This document shows, one piece after another, positions 47,791-60,034 of a stretch of 64,000 nucleotides of DNA. The stretch is from Phaeotremella fagi (lineage: Eukaryota > Basidiomycota > Tremellomycetes > Tremellales > Phaeotremellaceae). The position numbers and the translations under genes were made by a program. Location: assembly GCA_001599715.1 (NCBI GenBank), contig BCHU01000007.1, positions 1,431,586-1,495,585 on the forward strand, given 5' to 3'. How positions within the stretch are numbered: position 1 is the stretch's first letter; each line of letters begins with the position of its first letter. The notes beneath the pieces are model-generated. The model was not told the origin of the DNA. It worked only from the letters and a program-made list of their open reading frames with translations, and ran no database searches.

Positions 47791-50237
47791 ATGAAGGAGA
47801 TCACTCATCGAGTCTCACACTCCCAATCCAATCCCTATCCGATATCTTTCCCACCCCTTTCAAGTCAACCCACTTCGCCTGATTCCAAAGATGGTCAACA
47901 ATACAAAGTCGCCCGAGCAATCTCTTCATGTAAACGGTGTCGCTCGAGAAAACAGAAATGCGACGGCAAGCTACCTGCTTGTACCGCATGTGACAAGGCG
48001 AAAGTAGAATGCGTTAGTTTTGATGCGATCAGTAAAACTAGTGTTTCCAGAAAGTAGGTCGAAATTGTGTCTCTGACTAACGTGACAGCTTCATTCACGC
48101 TCTCACACAAGAAAACGCTGCGTTACGTGCTCAGATCGCTGCCTTAACATCCGGGAACGGTGATCAGATAGGTCAAGGTAAACGTGAAATCGCTGCAGCG
48201 GCGTCTTTAGCTGTCGCTTCGTATGCTCGACTAAATGGTTCCAGAAGTGAATCCACTTCCGACGTGTTGGGAACTTACGATACCCTCATACCACCCATCG
48301 AAGACTCTCAGAGTCACACGACCATCCAATCAACCGTACCAATTCCCCTTACTAAAGTTCATTCGTTTGGACAGACTTCCACAGTTCAAGAGGGTTCACT
48401 TCGGAGGATGGTTTCGGACGCGACCAGGAGACAATTCACCACCTCAACAGCTAAACCCTTCAATATCCCTCCTCTACCCCCGCATGCAGCTGTCGAAAAG
48501 TTGGTCTCAGCTTATGTCGATTTCGTAGGGGCGAGTGCACCAATCGTTCATGTACCAACCCTCAGTGATCAGATTACTCGAATCAGAGAGAGAAGAGATG
48601 TAGAATCAAAAGACGTTTTTGTGGTCATGATGGTCTTGGCACTGAGTACCATGGCGTCGTCGAGGTTTGTGGATAATCCAGATGAACTCCAAGCTTGTTC
48701 AGAAGCGTTCCATGAAGAGGCGTTGCTGAATTTGGATGCTGTTTTCGATGGGCAAACTTATGGTGAGTAAATGTTATTCACTAGCTGATATTTAGTCGGG
48801 CTTCAAGCCATTCTCCTGCTCGTATGGTACTCCCTTCTCAATCCAAAGAAAGGTTCCACTTGGTTTCTAGTTGGAATGGCTACCAGATTATGTCTCGATC
48901 TTGGTTATCATCAAGAACATCACGTTGAGAACATGGATGTGTTGGAATTAGACATGAGAAGGAGGTTATTTTGGTGTACCTACAAGATGGATCGCCTGGT
49001 CAGTCAGACTCTTGGACGCCCTCCAGCGATACCAGATGGTTATGTTGATGTTCCAGTGAGTTGTTGTTTGTTCAAGCTGATTTCAGATGCCTTCACCACT
49101 TCTAGACGTCGATATCCATTCAGGTCTGTACCCAACAGTGACAGGTCAAAAATGTCCTTATAAAGCTGTTTTCCTACATATCACTGCACTTGGTCGACTA
49201 CAATCGGAGATATTGACCAACACGTATGGTGTGAAAGGGTTAGATCGACCTAAACTAGAATGGTTTGAGGATTGTTTCGGAAGATTGGAAGCTTGGTTCA
49301 GCAATTCACCTGAACCAAAGGGTGGTGTGTCGTCGGAAGGTTTTGCAATGTTGTTCCACAGTGAGTTGATACGTTGGCATTACTGACTTTTAGATTCATG
49401 CTTGCTACTTTTCAGACCATCTCCAGGGTGTCCGAACCCAGATATCACCGCTCTAAATAGGGTCTTGACCAGCTCAAGATTCATCATTCGAATTTACCGT
49501 AGAATGCAGTTGAACAACAGAGTTTCTTGGTTCTGGATGACGGTGGGTGTGATGTTATACAAATCTGATGTCAGAGTCACTTTACGTTCATGGCGGGGTT
49601 GTCGTTTCTTTTCGCGTTCTATAATCTGTATCGTCTGAATTCAGTCGACAGTCCTACCATCGAAGAAGCGACTATGGACATCGAATCGTGCCTTGGGGTG
49701 TTGAAGCATCTAGCTCGTAGGTGTGATTTAGAACTTGACTAACCTATAGCTATGGTTGAATCCGCTTCGTCTTGTTATGAAACCATGCGATCCATTTCAG
49801 TAGCCATCTTGGCTCAGGTGACGATTGATAATAGTGCGACGACAATCACGCCCCTACCTTTGACGAATCTTCCATACGAATTTACTTTATTGGAACATTT
49901 GTTCATGGATCCAAGATGTAATTCGAAAGCTGCAGTTCCAGAGGATCAAGAGGATCGAGTGATATCTTGGACAGAACTGTTTGGTCGAATCGATTCGGGT
50001 TCAGAAACCAGCCCTCTGGGTAATGGCACAAACAGTGATACGTTTAGTTCGAACCTTCAAACAAACGAATCCTTAATCCAACCTCCACAGGACCAAGGAC
50101 TGTATCATTTCACTCCCCAACCCGTAATGGACGGTCTACCAACCGATGACAACTTTGACATTTTCAACTTTTTGATGGAAGACAATACTGTGGGGGCTTG
50201 GGACACTATACCTGTTCCTTCTGACTTTTCGTTTTGA
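47791..50237 (+). CDS. Zn2Cys6 fungal transcription factor
   Basis: Begins MKEITHRVSHSQSNPYPISF. The DNA-binding domain reads SSCKRCRSRKQKCDG then ACTACDKAKVECV, the six-cysteine binuclear cluster with C-x2-C-x6-C spacing. A coiled-coil-like SFIHALTQENAALRAQIAAL follows after one intron. The middle homology region is the fungal_trans type: GLQAILLLVWYSLLNPKK, WFLVGMATRLCLDLGYHQEH, LDMRRRLFWCTYKMDRLVSQ, TLGRPPAIPDGYVDVP. The C-terminus is acidic/hydrophobic (NFDIFNFLMEDNTVGAWD), a plausible activation domain. Targets are unknown. It ends 17 bp before the convergent MFS gene. Confidence 0.88.
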
Positions 50238-50254
50238 CGCTATGCATACAGTTA

Positions 50255-52130
50255 TCATAACCTCTTTCCCCTCAAACACACACAGAGTACCGTGACCACT
50301 AAACCCATCACCGTTGCAAAGCCAAACACCCATCTGATACTGGTCAGGTAGGCCAACCTCGCTTCAACTTGGGTAGCCAGGTCGAGATTTGGAAGGACGT
50401 TGAGGGGTTCTTGGATCAAACTGTTGATAACGGATTCGTCCAAGCCCGAAAGCCTACGATGGAGACTTTTGGACAAGACGACTTGTTGCAATGGAGCTGA
50501 TAAACCGATACCAAAGACTTGACCCAAAGCACGAGCAACGTAAGAAGCTGCAACGGCGGTACCCTGCTCACTGGCGTCCACCACGGCAAAGAGTGAAACT
50601 GGTGTCAGCGAGAACAGGTAAGAACTTACTTAATAACGTCGTAAACATTCCAGCACCTAGACCACCAACGATAAGTTCGATAGTTATTCTTGAAATACTC
50701 GTGGTCAATCCCCATGTGAAGCATATATCCAATCCTTGAATCCAAGAGAGGGTAGAGAGAAGGGCTTGGAGTAATTTGTACTCTTTGAAATGCTAGCTGT
50801 TAGTACCGCCAGATATCTGACCTACCCTAATGTGCCATCCAGCGTACGCAGACATGAGAGGACCAATCACAGCGGACGGTGCAAGAATCATTCCAGTTTG
50901 AGTTCCACTTTGACCACGAGGAATGTGAAGGTACACCGGTTGCATGTAGAGCTGGGGTCAGTGTGGTCAGATTTCTACTCACTCTTCCCGTAAGAGTTGC
51001 GGTTTGAAACGTGAAGGCCAGTAACACGATAAGTGGTTGAAGTTTACCTAGAACCTTTGGTGGTAATATAGGCATCGATGTGTTGTTTTCGATCCAAACG
51101 AATAGGAACAATGTGATGAGGAAGAGGATGTAAAGGCCAAGAACGATAGGGTGAGTAATTGGATATCCACCCGTCGTAAATAATGACGTTGCACAGGTAA
51201 GAGAGGTGATCTGTCGTCAGTACAGCCTGGACCCTACTCACATTAATCAACAGCACAGCTGCCCCTGCGAAATCAATCTTTTTAAACTTTCCCCAAACAT
51301 CGTCCACCTTTCCCACTGACGTAACCTTCCAGACGACAAGAATAGCACAAACCAGCGGTAACGGACATTGAACCCAGAACGCAGCTCTCCAACCGTAAAT
51401 ATCAGTTATGACTCCACCACCTGCAGCTCCGATCGCTGTACCTAAACCAAACATCAACGAAGTGATGCCTTGATACATTCCACGATCACGAAGAGAGACG
51501 AGGTCAGAGATGATGATTGCCTGGGGTCAGTGGTGTTTTGGAACTAACCTACCGCTACGGTTTGACTTCCACCACTACCTGCTCCTACGATAAAACGAGA
51601 GGCGATGAGAAAGTACATTGATGGGGCGAGTGCACACATGATGTTACCAACTGGGCGTGTCAGCAACTCGAATTCAAGTGTACTCACTAATGAAGATATG
51701 CAACGCCAGTAGCATCGCATTCCTCCTCCCCATGACATCAGACAACCGTCCAAACAATGGTGCAACTGATGTTAACCCGATCAAAAACGCTGTTCCCAAC
51801 CATGACGCCTGGATGAGTTAGAGCGATCAATCACAAGTCTTACCAAAGAACCCTGACGAAAATACGTCCCAATTTCCAACTGATTATTCGCTACGACCGT
51901 TGCACTGACACTTGTTGCAAAGGTACTGAAGGTCAGTGGTGTATCAAAAGCAAAACTTACGCGACCCATAGACCAGAACAAATCAATCCCATTTCTCTAA
52001 ACGGCTTGGATTCTTTCTCAACTGGAAGTTGTTCTTCATCGTGAGAATTGGTTTTTACTGGAGTGACTGAGCCATAATCTGAGGGATTCGATGCTACACC
52101 GAGTAATGGTTTCGTGTTTTTCTTGAACAT
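50255..52130 (-). CDS. MFS transporter, drug:H+ antiporter type
   Basis: Starts MFKKNTKPLLGVASNPSDYG with a charged cytosolic N-terminus, then about fourteen hydrophobic segments across several introns. Motif A is present as LFGRLSDVMGRRNAMLLALH. Downstream are SRFIVGAGSGGSQTVAVAII, ISDLVSLRDRGMYQGITSLM and FGLGTAIGAAGGGVITDIYG, which is the motif C/conserved region of DHA-type transporters with 12-14 segments. Likely exports small organic compounds or takes up siderophore-like or basic substrates. It cannot be narrowed further. Its stop lies 17 bp from that of the convergent Zn2Cys6 gene. Confidence 0.88.
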
Positions 52131-52426
52131 ACTGTCGTTGAGTGAAAATCATTGATTTTGAAACTCATTTTATATGATCAAGATCGGTGAAAACCATTGC
52201 GGTCAAGACCGTTTTTGAATACCAAAATGCAAAGCCGTTACGGGTGGCACCGAGGAGGAAGAGTAACGGGTAGGTTTGCATAGAGTAGTCTTTGCTGCAT
52301 CCAGACGAAGGTGGTTCACGTTCATTCATAAGATATATGGGTTTATATGGATTAAGATAAACTTTTGTTCAGACTGTGATTAACAACATTTGACACCCAA
52401 TCTCATTCAAACCACCTGCAACTCCA

Positions 52427-54498
52427 CTAGACATCCAACGCCTCGTCACCGTTGACAATGAACTGGGCAAAGAACCTCACTTGTTCCAAGAAACTGTCAA
52501 CTTGCTACTACATCAGCGAGGTACGTTCAGTTTGACTTACGATAAATTCATCGATGGTGTGCAGGTTGGTATATTTTCCCATTGGCATGGGAACTTGGTA
52601 GTTGAATCTGTAGATAATATCGGTTAAAGCCCAGTAGCGTTTAGTGTCGGTGTTCTGAGGTTAGCGAGGTCAAATCACTGGCTCACCCCTGCACAGATGA
52701 ATGGCGAGACCACAATAGGTCCAGAGCCTGGTTCTGGTCTAGAGTTCCAAACTCCATGGATAGTACCAGCTAATAAACGCCAAGCTGCGTTGTCGATTGT
52801 GTGAGGTGAAACGGTGGCGGGGTTGATTCTACGGTCAATTCTGGATTTGATTCAACTTACGCAGAATGATACGCCTCCGAGAGAGTGACCTTTCCTTCAC
52901 CCTTTGTAATTTCCTTACCAAAGGCTTCTAAAGAAAGGTTGTAACGGTTTACAATCGGCAACAAAACATCAATGTAGTGTTGTTCCAACTTTTGATAAGT
53001 TTCTGCTGCGTTGATTCGGTGGTTCACGAGGGTGCTGACGGATTCGGGCTAAAGTCAGCTTCGAATATTTTAAGACTTACCAAAGCGTTGATCTTGTAGC
53101 CACCGTGAATGATGTCAATCGCTTGGGTTGTGGAAACAAACGCCTTTCCCATTCCCTTGGTGAAGATGCCATCTTTCCAGCTGCCTTCAACGAACCAATC
53201 TTCCAAAGTAGTCAAAGCTGAGGTGTCGTTGGATGTCGCTGCTTTGACAGCTTTCTGCAAGTACTCTGGAATTCTGGGAGAATTCTCAGAGGCACAAGCG
53301 ATCATCGAGACCAGTGGGGAGTCAGACGGTAGATACGGTTTGGGTGGGTTCTTCTCTAGCTCAGCGATCAAAAGAGCCATGTAGCCGATTCCAGTATGAT
53401 CTGGTGCAATCGATGAATGTCCACCGCTTGTTTCGACTTTGATCTCGACATCGAGGTAACCTTTTTCGCCAACAGCGGGTAATGCGTAGATCTAATGTAA
53501 GCCCAAGTAAAAGGTGTACTTACTTGACCCCATAGATCGTTTAATCCACTTCCCTCATCTAGAATCATTGCGATAGAGTCTCTACCGTACTTTTTCTCCA
53601 CCCATTGACCAATGTTGTATGCACCCTAGAGTGAGTTAAGATCTCACAAAGTACTTACCACTTTTCCGCCTGTTTCTTCATCGATGCCAAAGGCGAGAAG
53701 CAATGTACGGGTAGGTTGAAACTTGCCAGATTCAAGAAGAAGTTCCACCGCGGCACTAGCATCAGCTGCAGCTGCGGTTTGACCTACAGAATACCAATGA
53801 CTCCTGATTTATCGTCGCTAGCACCACGTCCCCAGATGTTTTCCCCATCACATTCTCCTCCATATGGATCGTGCTTCCAGAGGTATCGAGTATCAGGTAG
53901 CACAGGAACGACGTCTAATGTTAGCATGGTCATATACAAAACCTACCTTGATGTCCAGCGAGCATGATCGGTTTCAACGATTCGTCAGATCCAATCCATT
54001 CGTATACCAAGGCGTGTGTGACGACTCGGTTTCGAACGAGGTGTTGGTGTCTATCGTCAGTGGGAACACAGACTACACCTACACTAGCGGAAACGCCTCT
54101 TCGAGATCTAACGTTAATGACGAGACTACACCTCACTTACAGTCTGCAAACTTGTAAAAAGGATCCCAGTTTGGATCTTCACCGATTGGACCCATGACGT
54201 CGTAAATCTCGGTAGGTATCTTCACAGCGTTACTCAACCAATCGATGATACGCTGGTCTTGGCCTTGAACGAGTGTAGTGACGTTTAAAGATGATATTAA
54301 GGGTTCCGGCTGGAGACAAAGTTTTGCATTGTCTGTCTCCACATTCAGCCAAAACGGTGACGTCCATGAAGGAACGGAGTGTAACGCAAAGAGTAGCGTA
54401 ATCACCACAGCAATTGGTCTTTTCCAAGATCTCTTGCTTGCGGGTTGAGGCCCAGTAGCGATAGGAAGTGTGAGGGGAGCTTTCTCGTCGACTTTCAT
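52427..54498 (-). CDS. M20 metallopeptidase, Gly-Xaa carboxypeptidase (CPS1-like)
   Basis: Starts MKVDEKAPLTLPIATGPQPA, with a membrane anchor RPIAVVITLLFALHSVPSW near residue 30, as in vacuolar CPS1. Zinc-site motifs are LAGHQDVVPVLPDT (split by an intron), WGRGASDDKSGVIG and GIDEETGGKVGA, followed by dimerisation-domain sequence VETSGGHSSIAPDHTGIG and the C-terminal part ending GDEALDV. About ten short introns. CPS1 releases C-terminal residues from peptides with a penultimate glycine in the vacuole and is induced when nitrogen is poor. The frame is also open upstream to 54630, but the anchor position and pyrimidine-free leader favour 54498. Confidence 0.88.
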
Positions 54499-54790
54499 GA
54501 TTGTTTTGTTTACAGGATTGAAGGGAAGAGTTTGGATTGGAAGCTTTAATAAATCGGCCAATCCCGTATGCTGGCAATCAGCTGTGTCTCTGCCACGGAG
54601 GAGCGCGTTGCAATCTTGCAGGAGTTGCAAGTGATTATTTGCTCGAGATAAGAGAAATCACGGCACAAAGCGATTCGGCTAGAACCAAGATGTAATCACC
54701 AAGGACTTGAGCGAAAGGCTTGAAAGCGAAGACGTATAAAACACAAAATGTTCGGTAAAGGTTTTTGTCGTATCCTACGTATTCTGCACA
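54499..54790. promoter_or_regulatory. Divergent carboxypeptidase/permease promoter
   Basis: 292 bp between the two start codons. It contains a GATAAG at 54647-54652 (a GATA-factor site, the usual signal for nitrogen control in fungi) and TATAAA at 54735-54740, about 50 bp before the permease start. Both genes plausibly respond to nitrogen supply. Confidence 0.5.
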
Positions 54791-56861
54791 ATGTCCGCTA
54801 TCGAAAAGACACAAGATCTAGAAGTCAACGTTTATGAAGCTAACTTGAGTAAAGATGTCCAGGAGATTATCAACGCGGAGCATGAATACACGTAGGTTAA
54901 CATGTGAGGTACGCTGACCTTAGGCCGGAACAATACAAAAAATTGAAGCGAAAAATCGATTGGTGAGTGAGATGTTGGACGAACTAACTTTAGGTTTCTG
55001 ATGGTAGGTACTTGTGAGACACTGCTAACGGTCTAGCCTTTGCTAATGTTCAGTGAGTAAACAAATAGACCTAGCTGACCCCAGCTTACGGCCTTCAATA
55101 TTCGTATGTCACACTTTTGAACAAACTGACGCCAGTGACAAAACGTCTCTCGCGTCTGGAGTGGTGTTTGGTTTAAAAACCGACACCAACCTCGTTGGTC
55201 AAGAATACGCCGTAGGTCAATGATAAAACACCACTAACAAAAGTTACTCTCCGTTTGGTTCTGTAAGTTAATGGTCAACTCCGCTGATAATAGATCTCGC
55301 GTATGCTTGTTCTCAGCTTCCCATGGCATGGGTCATGCAACGTTTTCCTATTGGGCGAACTTTGGGTATCTGCGTCACCATCTGGGGTGGAATGGTGCTT
55401 GCTCAAGGCGGCTGTAACAATTATGCTTCTCTTGCTGTAGTCAGAATTCTTTTGGGTTGGTTCGAAGCTGTGGTAACACCGGGTTTCATGCTTATCATCG
55501 CGTCGTGGTACTTGAAGAGTGAAAATACAGGTCGACAGATTTTATACTACGCAATGTGGGTGGCGCATTTGGCATTGCTGACAACAGGAACGCTTTCTTT
55601 GCAACTTTGTTTGGTGTTATTATCGTAGGTCTGAATGATACCACTGTTGATAATAGTACTTTATCGCTTTGGCTCAACAAAACAATGGAGGTGTAGCTGC
55701 TTGGCGTGTCATCAACTTCTTTCTCGGAAGTTTGACCGTTGTGGACGGGATTCTGTTGATAATCTTCCTCGGCACTCCTGATAAAGTCTGGTGGCTGTCA
55801 AAGGAGGAAAAGAGGATGAGCCACGCAAGAATTGTATCGAATCAAAGTGGGTAGAGAACATGAACAAAGCTGACGTCAGCCGGTGGAGGAGAGAGTCATC
55901 CTTGGAAATGGGCCCAAGTTCGAGAATGTTTCAAGGATCCACAATACTGGCACGCTCAGTTCTGTAGGTTACGAGTAAGACCTGACTGACCCCAGTCAAT
56001 TTGGCCACTACCATTCCCAATGGTGCTTTGGGTACATTCTCGGTACTTGTTTATCAATCCTTTGGTTTTACCAATCTTCAAGCTGTTCTCTATGGGCTAC
56101 CAAGGTGGGTCAGGTGTCGATTGAGCTGACAACAGTACTGCTATCGGGTTTTTCACAGCGATCTTTACCGCGTACCTTGTCACCAAAGTACCCAAATGTC
56201 GATTTCCCATGGCCATTCTGTGCAATCTCATCCCTTTGTAGGTGTACCAACATATGGAGCTGATCCCAGTGCCGTGTTCCTCTTTGTCGGTCTAGCTCCA
56301 GAGGTAGGTCACTCAGTGTTCAGACTAACATCAGGATACGAATAAATGGGTCAAATGGGCAATTTTCTCCTTCGTGTCTGTCGTTGCCATTACCACATTT
56401 TTGATTTGGTCAATTATACCCATAAACACTGCCGGTCGAACGAAAAAGAGTTTCATGGCGGGTTCAAGCTTTATCTCATACTGCGGAGGCAACATTTGCG
56501 GATCTTTAATCTTTCTTCGTGAGTCAAGTGTAGTCTGATTGTGCTGACTTTGGTAGCTTCCGACGCCCCTAAATATCTTCACGGCTTGACAGCTTGCGCT
56601 GTTGTCATGGGAGCGGTAGGTGATACCAGTGGATTTAACTGATATCAGAACGTGATCAACATGCTCCTCTGGTGGTGGTACTATGTAAGGGAGAATAAAA
56701 AGAGAGAGCAAGCGTTTGTAGCCTCAGGAGTGTCGATGGATGAAAGGGATTATCTTTCGAAACTAGCAGGTGGGTAGAATAATTTCAACGACTGATTACG
56801 GAATTCAGGTGAAACCGACGTGACCGATATGGAGAATCCCCATTTCAGATACGTGTGCTAG
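54791..56861 (+). CDS. Dal5-like MFS permease (allantoate/dipeptide, ACS family)
   Basis: Very finely split: after the first exon come exons of 10 nt (54994-55003), 16 nt (55037-55052) and 19 nt (55085-55103), all in phase, building FLMPLLMFTYGLQYSDKTSL, the ACS-family TM1 motif. Then LPMAWVMQRFPIGRTLGICV, ILLGWFEAVVTPGFMLIIAS and WYLKSENTGRQILYYAMWN match the Dal5/Tna1 type. The C-terminus is FRYVC. Twelve-segment proton symporter of the plasma membrane. In yeast, Dal5 takes up allantoate, ureidosuccinate and dipeptides. It is head to head with a Gly-Xaa carboxypeptidase gene. Confidence 0.85.
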
Positions 56862-57667
56862 GTCGTGGACAAGAATGATTTTTCAACAAAATCTTGGTAG
56901 CTGTGAGGAGGCAAGTTGTAAGCGATGAGGTTGTCGAAAGGTTGTATCTTTGGGGCGTATGAAATATATGAGTGCAAGAGGATGTTCATAAGCTTTCATT
57001 GGATGATGCAAACGAATCATCGGTGGAAATGGATTCGCGAACATGGTGTGGGGCTACTGCGATGGTGTTAACGACTTCATGTTCTTCTCCTCGATAGAGG
57101 ACCTTGTAGAAAGCAATCCTTGTATTAGACGCGAATATTGTCCATGAGCCTAACATCTTCAAGATACTGTACCTGGGATTGACATTGGGTAACCGAAGTT
57201 CTCCCTGACAATTCGACTTCCGTTAGATTGTTTGTTGGTACCATCTTCTTCCCACGAAAAATCCGTCTTTCAACCAGCTTACCTACGTGTACACACCGTC
57301 TGGTCTCTCTTGGAGGAGGTGTTATTCAGTTTGATATAGCGATATGGCCGTGGTGTGTCCTTCAGATCTCAAGTAAACAAGCTAAGATTTTCAAATTACT
57401 CGACTCTTCTGGGCAGTTACATCACGTTGGCAGATAATAACATAGTGAGTTCCAAGTCGAATTATTGTTAGACGTTACCTTTATACCACCTATCAGAGTC
57501 AAATGTTCATCGGCATGTACAATATGTGAAACTCCATAAATCTATTTACAACGGACGAGAAGCTGAACGAGAGCAGAATAAAACCAAATCAACCAACCCC
57601 AAAACACATCAATATTGAATATGGCCAGATACCCAGAAGAATCTATAAAAAGCTCTACCCACCCACC
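56862..57667. other. Intergenic stretch, no gene seen
   Basis: About 800 bp between the Dal5-like gene and the 3' end of the unknown gene at 57668-59470. A 70-codon frame at 57228-57437 lacks a credible ATG context and protein features. The sequence is AT-moderate with no repeat recognised. Confidence 0.4.
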
Positions 57668-59470
57668 CTAATTCCCTCTTCTCTTCTTACTTTCCCGTCC
57701 CCCGTCCCACAACTCCAAAATCTTCTTCTCAACTTCATCAACGTGTCTCATCGCCGCACGTAACCCACCAGCATCCAACTCTCCCCTTCTCATCTCCAAT
57801 TCCATCTCCGCGTCGTATTCACGATCACTCACGAGTTGCTCGATGGTCTCCAAACGGGTCATTTGATTTTGGAGGAGGGTGAGTCTTGAATTCAATGACG
57901 CGGTTCTTTCAGTGATGACTTTGATTCGTTTGGATGATTCGTTCTTTAAAATGTTATCGAATGCTTCCGTGCCTGACTTAACAAGTTGACCAACACCTTT
58001 GCTAAGGTTGTAACCTTGACGGGTGATGGGATCTTGAGACGGGGAGACGGGTCTAGGGGTGACGTCGGAGGATAAAGCTCTGAAGTCGTTGACACCACCG
58101 GCGTATGTAGCGGCGGTCGAATGGGTGTTTTTGTATCGATTGATTCGAGCTAATATCTCGGAGGGTGGAGTGTCGATGGGTGCTTCAATGTTCCCGTGGA
58201 TAATGTCGTAGACGGTTCTGTTGTAGAAGGGTTTACCTGGGATCATTGCTTTGGGCAGAGGTCGTGGAGTAGAGGATTTGGCTGGGGACAGGCTACGAAT
58301 CCGATCATGAGTGGCGATGGGTGGGGATTTGGTTTTGGTGGGTTTGGTTTTGGTGGACTTGGTTTTGGTAGGTTTGGTTTTGGACTTGGTTGTGGTCGTG
58401 GACGTGGACGTGGATGCGAGTTCGGGGATAACTCGTTTAGGTTTTTTGGTGGTTGGCACATCGACCACAATGGTGTTGGAGGAAGCGGAGGAATGAGAGT
58501 CGAGGTGGTTATCATCGATGGTCAATCCAGCGTCCTGTTGGTCTTGGTCTACACCTATATAGTCCACTTCCATTGGATCACCGAACCCTAACTCTTGGGT
58601 TTCACCTTCACGTCTCTCCGAAGTAGGAACTGATATCGAGTCATCAAACTGGTCGCTGGGATCGACTATGGTTTGTGCTGTAAAAGAATAATCTTCTGGT
58701 TTTGATTGCTCATTTGAGAGTTCTGGTGAAGACTCTCTGGGAACCTCGGATGGGAGGTTGATTGGGTTGACGGGCATGTTTAAGGTAGAGGATGGTTTGG
58801 AAGGAGAATCAAACGTTGGTTTTAATTTATGGCGATGTACTATACTTGTCAGTCCAAATTGATATCGTTACTTACTTCCCCCAGTCTTCTTAACATGATC
58901 ATACGCTCTACTACCAATTTCGTACAACGATCTTCCTTTAATACCACAATCGAAGTAGTCACGCGACGAGCAAAGACCACAGGAATCTAAGACCGCTCGA
59001 AGACAAAGTTGCCCTTCAAACTCAAACTCTACCGTTTCCGCCCTCACAATGACGGTTTCTACCTGGATCTCATCGGCGTTGACGCAGGTGAAAAGTTGGG
59101 AGACGGAGTGTGGATCCATACTGGACGTAAGTAATATTCCATATTGTACTCACATCATGTTATGAGCAGGTAAAGAGTTTTGATGACACAAGACCTCCTC
59201 GTCGTTGACAAAGCACTTTGTGTTGAGTTCACCTCGTGCTTTCAAGTAGTCGGAACTCGGTAGGATAGATTTCAGCCCAAAATTCCACAGTGAAGAAGGT
59301 TGATGTTCATCTTTTACGTGATGGGGTGGTTGGAGGAAGAGGTTGTTGGATCTAGCCCAATCTTGAGCTTTTTCGACACCTCTACCCCAGATTGGATCGG
59401 TCATTAGTGATCTTAACCACATGCGTCCATTGTATTGGAAAAACGATCGCTCGAGGGTGTACTCTGACAT
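57668..59470 (-). CDS. Unknown nuclear-looking protein with C-terminal coiled coil
   Basis: Three exons (59154-59470, 58876-59120, 57668-58839) separated by 33- and 36-nt introns sum to exactly 578 codons, so the two long frames are one gene of 577 residues. The N-terminal about 190 residues look folded (RSFFQYNGRMWLRSLMTDP, HSVSQLFTCVNADEIQVETV, LDSCGLCSSRDYFDCGIKGR). A Ser/Pro/Asp-rich middle carries a direct repeat of KTKPTKTKS. The last 100 residues form a coiled coil (RTASLNSRLTLLQNQMTRLE) ending in basic SKKRRGN, a likely nuclear signal. I do not recognise the family. A nuclear scaffold or chromatin role is only a guess. Confidence 0.68.
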
Positions 59471-60034
59471 TGTGTTATGGTTATGCTAGGTAACGTGAGA
59501 GTGACAGTAAAAGTGAAGCTTAAAGATTAGACGGAAAATGGAATTAAAGTGGAATGAAGTAAGTAAGAAGTATGTAAATGTCAGAAACAATAACAACATC
59601 AACACCTCGTCAATCACCTTTCACCACCTGTGTTTCAGCTACGCGTGTTCCATCCATCAAATTAAGTCATCAGACCACCCCAGATCCAACATCCTTTTGG
59701 GGTTAGCTATTGACCCCATCACTTTTGATGGATTCGTTTTGACTTTCAGCAACGAGTTTACTCACTTTAATTTATCATCTTGCGTTTTGCTTTCAGATCA
59801 TTTGGAAACATCTTATATCTAACTTTACATCCAACTACTTATATCTAACTACTTTTATCTAACCACTTATATCTAACTACTTATATTTTACTACCCCATC
59901 ACAAAGAGCACAAGACCTCACTAACCAACTTGCTCTTGCATCAAATACAACCTGTCGTTTCCATCTTCTACCTTACTTCCACTTGATCCATTACAAAATA
60001 ACATCCAACCCACTCCTCAACGTAACATCTTCCC
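59471..60034. promoter_or_regulatory. Divergent promoter region with tandem repeat
   Basis: 564 bp between the start codons of two unknown genes transcribed away from each other. It contains the TATATCTAACTA-type repeat at 59812-59895, followed by pyrimidine-rich leader sequence directly before the plus-strand start at 60035. Confidence 0.5.
59812..59895. repeat. Short tandem repeat, unit about 14-16 bp
   Basis: Five or six imperfect copies of ACTACTTATATCTA (variants with TTTTATCTA and CCACTT) follow one another. The unit is AT-rich and TATA-like and sits about 150-220 bp upstream of a start codon. Expansion by replication slippage is the simplest origin. Confidence 0.8.

Noticed and set aside
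57228..57437. 70-codon plus-strand frame in intergenic DNA
   Set aside because: Ordinary chance length, with no splice partner or family resemblance.
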